From Acanthopleura granulata (taxonomy: Eukaryota; Mollusca; Polyplacophora; Chitonida; Chitonidae): DNA of 64,000 bases. This document shows positions 61,993-64,000 of this stretch, piece by piece. Below the pieces are notes generated by a model. It did not search any database. It was not told the DNA's origin and worked only from the letters and a program-made list of their open reading frames with translations. The stretch's first letter is position 1. The number at the start of each line of letters is the position of its first letter. The stretch lies in the NCBI GenBank assembly GCA_016165875.1, contig JABBOT010000005.1:22528520-22592519 (forward strand). Direction: 5' to 3'. The translations under genes and the position numbers were made by a program.

Positions 61993-62058
61993 GCCCCACC
62001 CCACCCCCATAACACCCCCACCTGACCCCACCCCCATAACACCCCCACCTGACCCCAC
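61993..62058. repeat. C-rich 27-bp duplication
   Basis: Two copies of a 27-bp C-rich unit (CCCCACCCCCATAACACCCC, then CACCTGA) in tandem with a partial third. The minus strand has several G runs and could form a G-quadruplex. Confidence 0.7.
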
Positions 62059-62673
62059 TGAGCTGCACTGAGTGTGAACTGTTTTACTGGAGACAGCAAA
62101 CCCGTTACCAATAAAGGAGAGAAAAAATTATAGTGGTACATGTATTGTCATCCTTTTTTTTTCTCAGAATCATGGCTATTTGCTTATGTCTGCCTCTACA
62201 TGTGCATGTACTGTTACCTTAATATGTGTTTCTGGGTTAACTTAGAAAAGCTGTGATTGGCCAGACCTTTATGATAGTGAGCCTTTATACATCACAAAAT
62301 AAGCCCAAATATCTACTACAGTCCATGTTAATATGGCTAAGAATGCAACAATCTGATGTGGCACTGTTATCGTCTTTTTGTTCTGATGCCGCATAGAAAA
62401 TGGCCATAGTGTTAAGACGCAATACAACACCAGTAATTGTCCCTAAACTTCGTCTTGTCTTTGCTGATAGGTTTGATGACGATTTCTGTATCCTGTTGTG
62501 ATTCAAGCTACATGATATACATGTAACTTCCATAATAACTATGATTTATATTTCTTTGTTATCTTGACAGTGTTATTTTGTACATCTGTGTAATGTCGTT
62601 GTTGCTATGTTTCCTACAGCCACAGATGTGGTTGATATTAAGGCATAAGTTTTGCCTCAATGCGATAACTTAT

Positions 62674-62679
62674 AATAAA
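62674..62679 (+). terminator. GLIS2: candidate GLIS2 polyadenylation signal
   Basis: AATAAA followed within 40 bp by a T/G-rich stretch (TTGCTCTAGTTTGCTGGCTC). An alternative hexamer lies at 62,110-62,115. Motif evidence only. Confidence 0.3.
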
Positions 62680-62700
62680 GTAAAACAAGTTGCTCTAGTT

Positions 62701-64000
62701 TGCTGGCTCTGTTCGTCTTATTGTCTTCTTTCTTAGCTCCATGTAAATGCAAAGCAGTAAGTTATGGTGTAGGGAAACCATGAAAAGCTTGCCTGATCCT
62801 TTAATACTTGGCCAGAATGCAGATAAGGTAAACTGGATATGGGTTTCCTCAGAAAAATTGCATAGATAATACTTAGCTAGTGTAGGATATATGAGAATAC
62901 TGAAAGGTGTACGCAGACTAAAAGCACTAAAACGCCGATAATACTGAAATTAGTTTGGAGTCAAAATTATAGTGTGTTAATAATGACATCATTCCAGAAC
63001 TTTTTGTTTAACTTAAATGCCATGTTAGCTGTTGTATACACACTACAGGAGTATGGTCCAACAGCTAAACGTAAAAATGTACAATTAGGTGTGTGATGTC
63101 ATGTTGATACACACCATCGATATAGTCCATAAACCGACTATACAATCAAATTTGGTGCATTTATTTTGCTGACACAAAACAAATTGAAAAAAATCAGTGA
63201 AGGTCTTCTCAGATACAGCTTTTATGATCTTTACTCAGCATAAATTCATTCATCCTTGTAGCAGGCCAGGCAAAATGTTGACATATTTAGTGCTTTCTCA
63301 CTGGAATGCCATGTCAAAGACACCAAAGTGCTTGCCCTGTTTCTCCTAGCGCAAAGACAGATTGTTTGGATAAGGTAAGTTAATGTTATATGCATGGCCA
63401 ACGCACTGACAAACATTTGAATATGACCAGGATCATCCACACAAGAACATATCTTCTCAATGGGTCATATCTTCATCTGAAGAAACAAGTATGATTTGGC
63501 GTAGTCTCATTGACTGCAAGGTGTAAACTGATATTCAACACAAGGGAGGGTACTTTGTACAGCATAGTTACGTATTCAGGGGAGGCTACTGTATTCATGT
63601 CGTTATGTACTGCATTTCACTGAAAAAGTTTAGGATGCAGAACTGAACTCTTAGAAGTACATAAATGCATTAATATGATATTTTCTGATGTAAACATTTA
63701 AGTTTTCTCGGATAATAAATAATCAAAAATCACTAAAATCTCTGAAATGACCTTAAGAGTTGGACAAATCTGTCTGAATTGAGCAAAATGTGTCTCTTGC
63801 AAAAAGCTAAACTTGGGGTGAAATAAAGTATATGACAGTATTAGAATTAAGAATTCTACCTGTTTTTCTGAAAAACTAGACGTTTCTGAAATGCTTTCAG
63901 ACGAACTGACACAACCCCCCCCCCAAAAAAACCCCAACCAATCTGTAGATTAGTTTCCCTTTAAAACATATGCAGTGAATTTAGAAACTCAAGATCTTCA
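62701..64000. other. downstream intergenic, nothing recognised
   Basis: AT-rich sequence with a short C-run followed by an A-run near 63,917-63,931. No gene or repeat family is recognised. Confidence 0.35.

Larger units (their letters stand above)
60150..62700 (+). other. presumed GLIS2 3'UTR
   Basis: No splice or coding signal follows the stop. AATAAA at 62,110 and, better placed before a T/G-rich stretch, at 62,674 would give a 3'UTR of about 2-2.5 kb. A 120-codon open frame at 60,306-60,668 has no recognisable domain and runs into a SINE. Confidence 0.35.

Noticed and set aside
1..64000. CRISPR arrays, operons, phage or bacterial islands
   Set aside because: The tandem arrays have no constant-repeat/variable-spacer pattern, and the genes are spliced animal transcription factors. 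Nothing indicates prokaryotic DNA.

Overview
The window is nuclear DNA from an animal, probably a marine lophotrochozoan and most likely a mollusc. It is AT-rich and intron-rich, with GT-AG introns, no operons, and many tRNA-derived SINEs and degenerate minisatellites. The recurring SINE tail (a short TTGAGTACGGCGTAAAACACC-like block followed by AAATA repeats) is a type I associate from memory with molluscan genomes. The phylum call is inference.

Two genes can be read with confidence. TFAP4 (transcription factor AP-4, a bHLH-leucine-zipper protein) lies on the minus strand with coding exons at 41,907-41,748, 38,153-37,991, 37,753-37,518 and 37,199-36,702; a possible first exon lies at 42,653-42,445. 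GLIS2 (Gli-similar 2, five C2H2 zinc fingers) lies on the plus strand with coding exons at 53,887-54,010, 54,892-55,805, 56,945-57,171, 58,398-58,516 and 59,440-60,149. All junction phases agree, and the GLIS2 model encodes 697 aa. The genes are divergently transcribed, about 11 kb apart. From memory, human TFAP4 (minus) and GLIS2 (plus) are neighbours on 16p13.3 in the same orientation, so this may be an ancient bilaterian microsynteny block.

Layout: 1-36 kb has no recognisable gene. It holds at least seven unrelated minisatellites, a short inverted-repeat element (15.4 kb), SINE copies and a TA-rich palindromic element (28.1-28.3 kb). 36-42.7 kb is TFAP4, including a 34-bp tandem array in its probable 3'UTR. 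42.7-53.9 kb is the intergenic interval, with a SINE cluster (46.2-48.6 kb, including a nested insertion and a copy with a perfect target-site duplication) and a frameshifted two-exon locus resembling the P2X7 C-terminal 'ballast' domain (50.3-51.4 kb). 53.9-60.1 kb is GLIS2, with SINE pieces in its introns and a heptad-repeat segment in its second coding exon. 60.1-64 kb is probable 3'UTR and downstream sequence.

I see no prokaryotic feature, no CRISPR array, no rRNA gene and no convincing functional tRNA gene. The items most worth a second look are the conserved gene pair, the GLIS2 coding minisatellite, the ballast-domain fragment and the modular SINE families.
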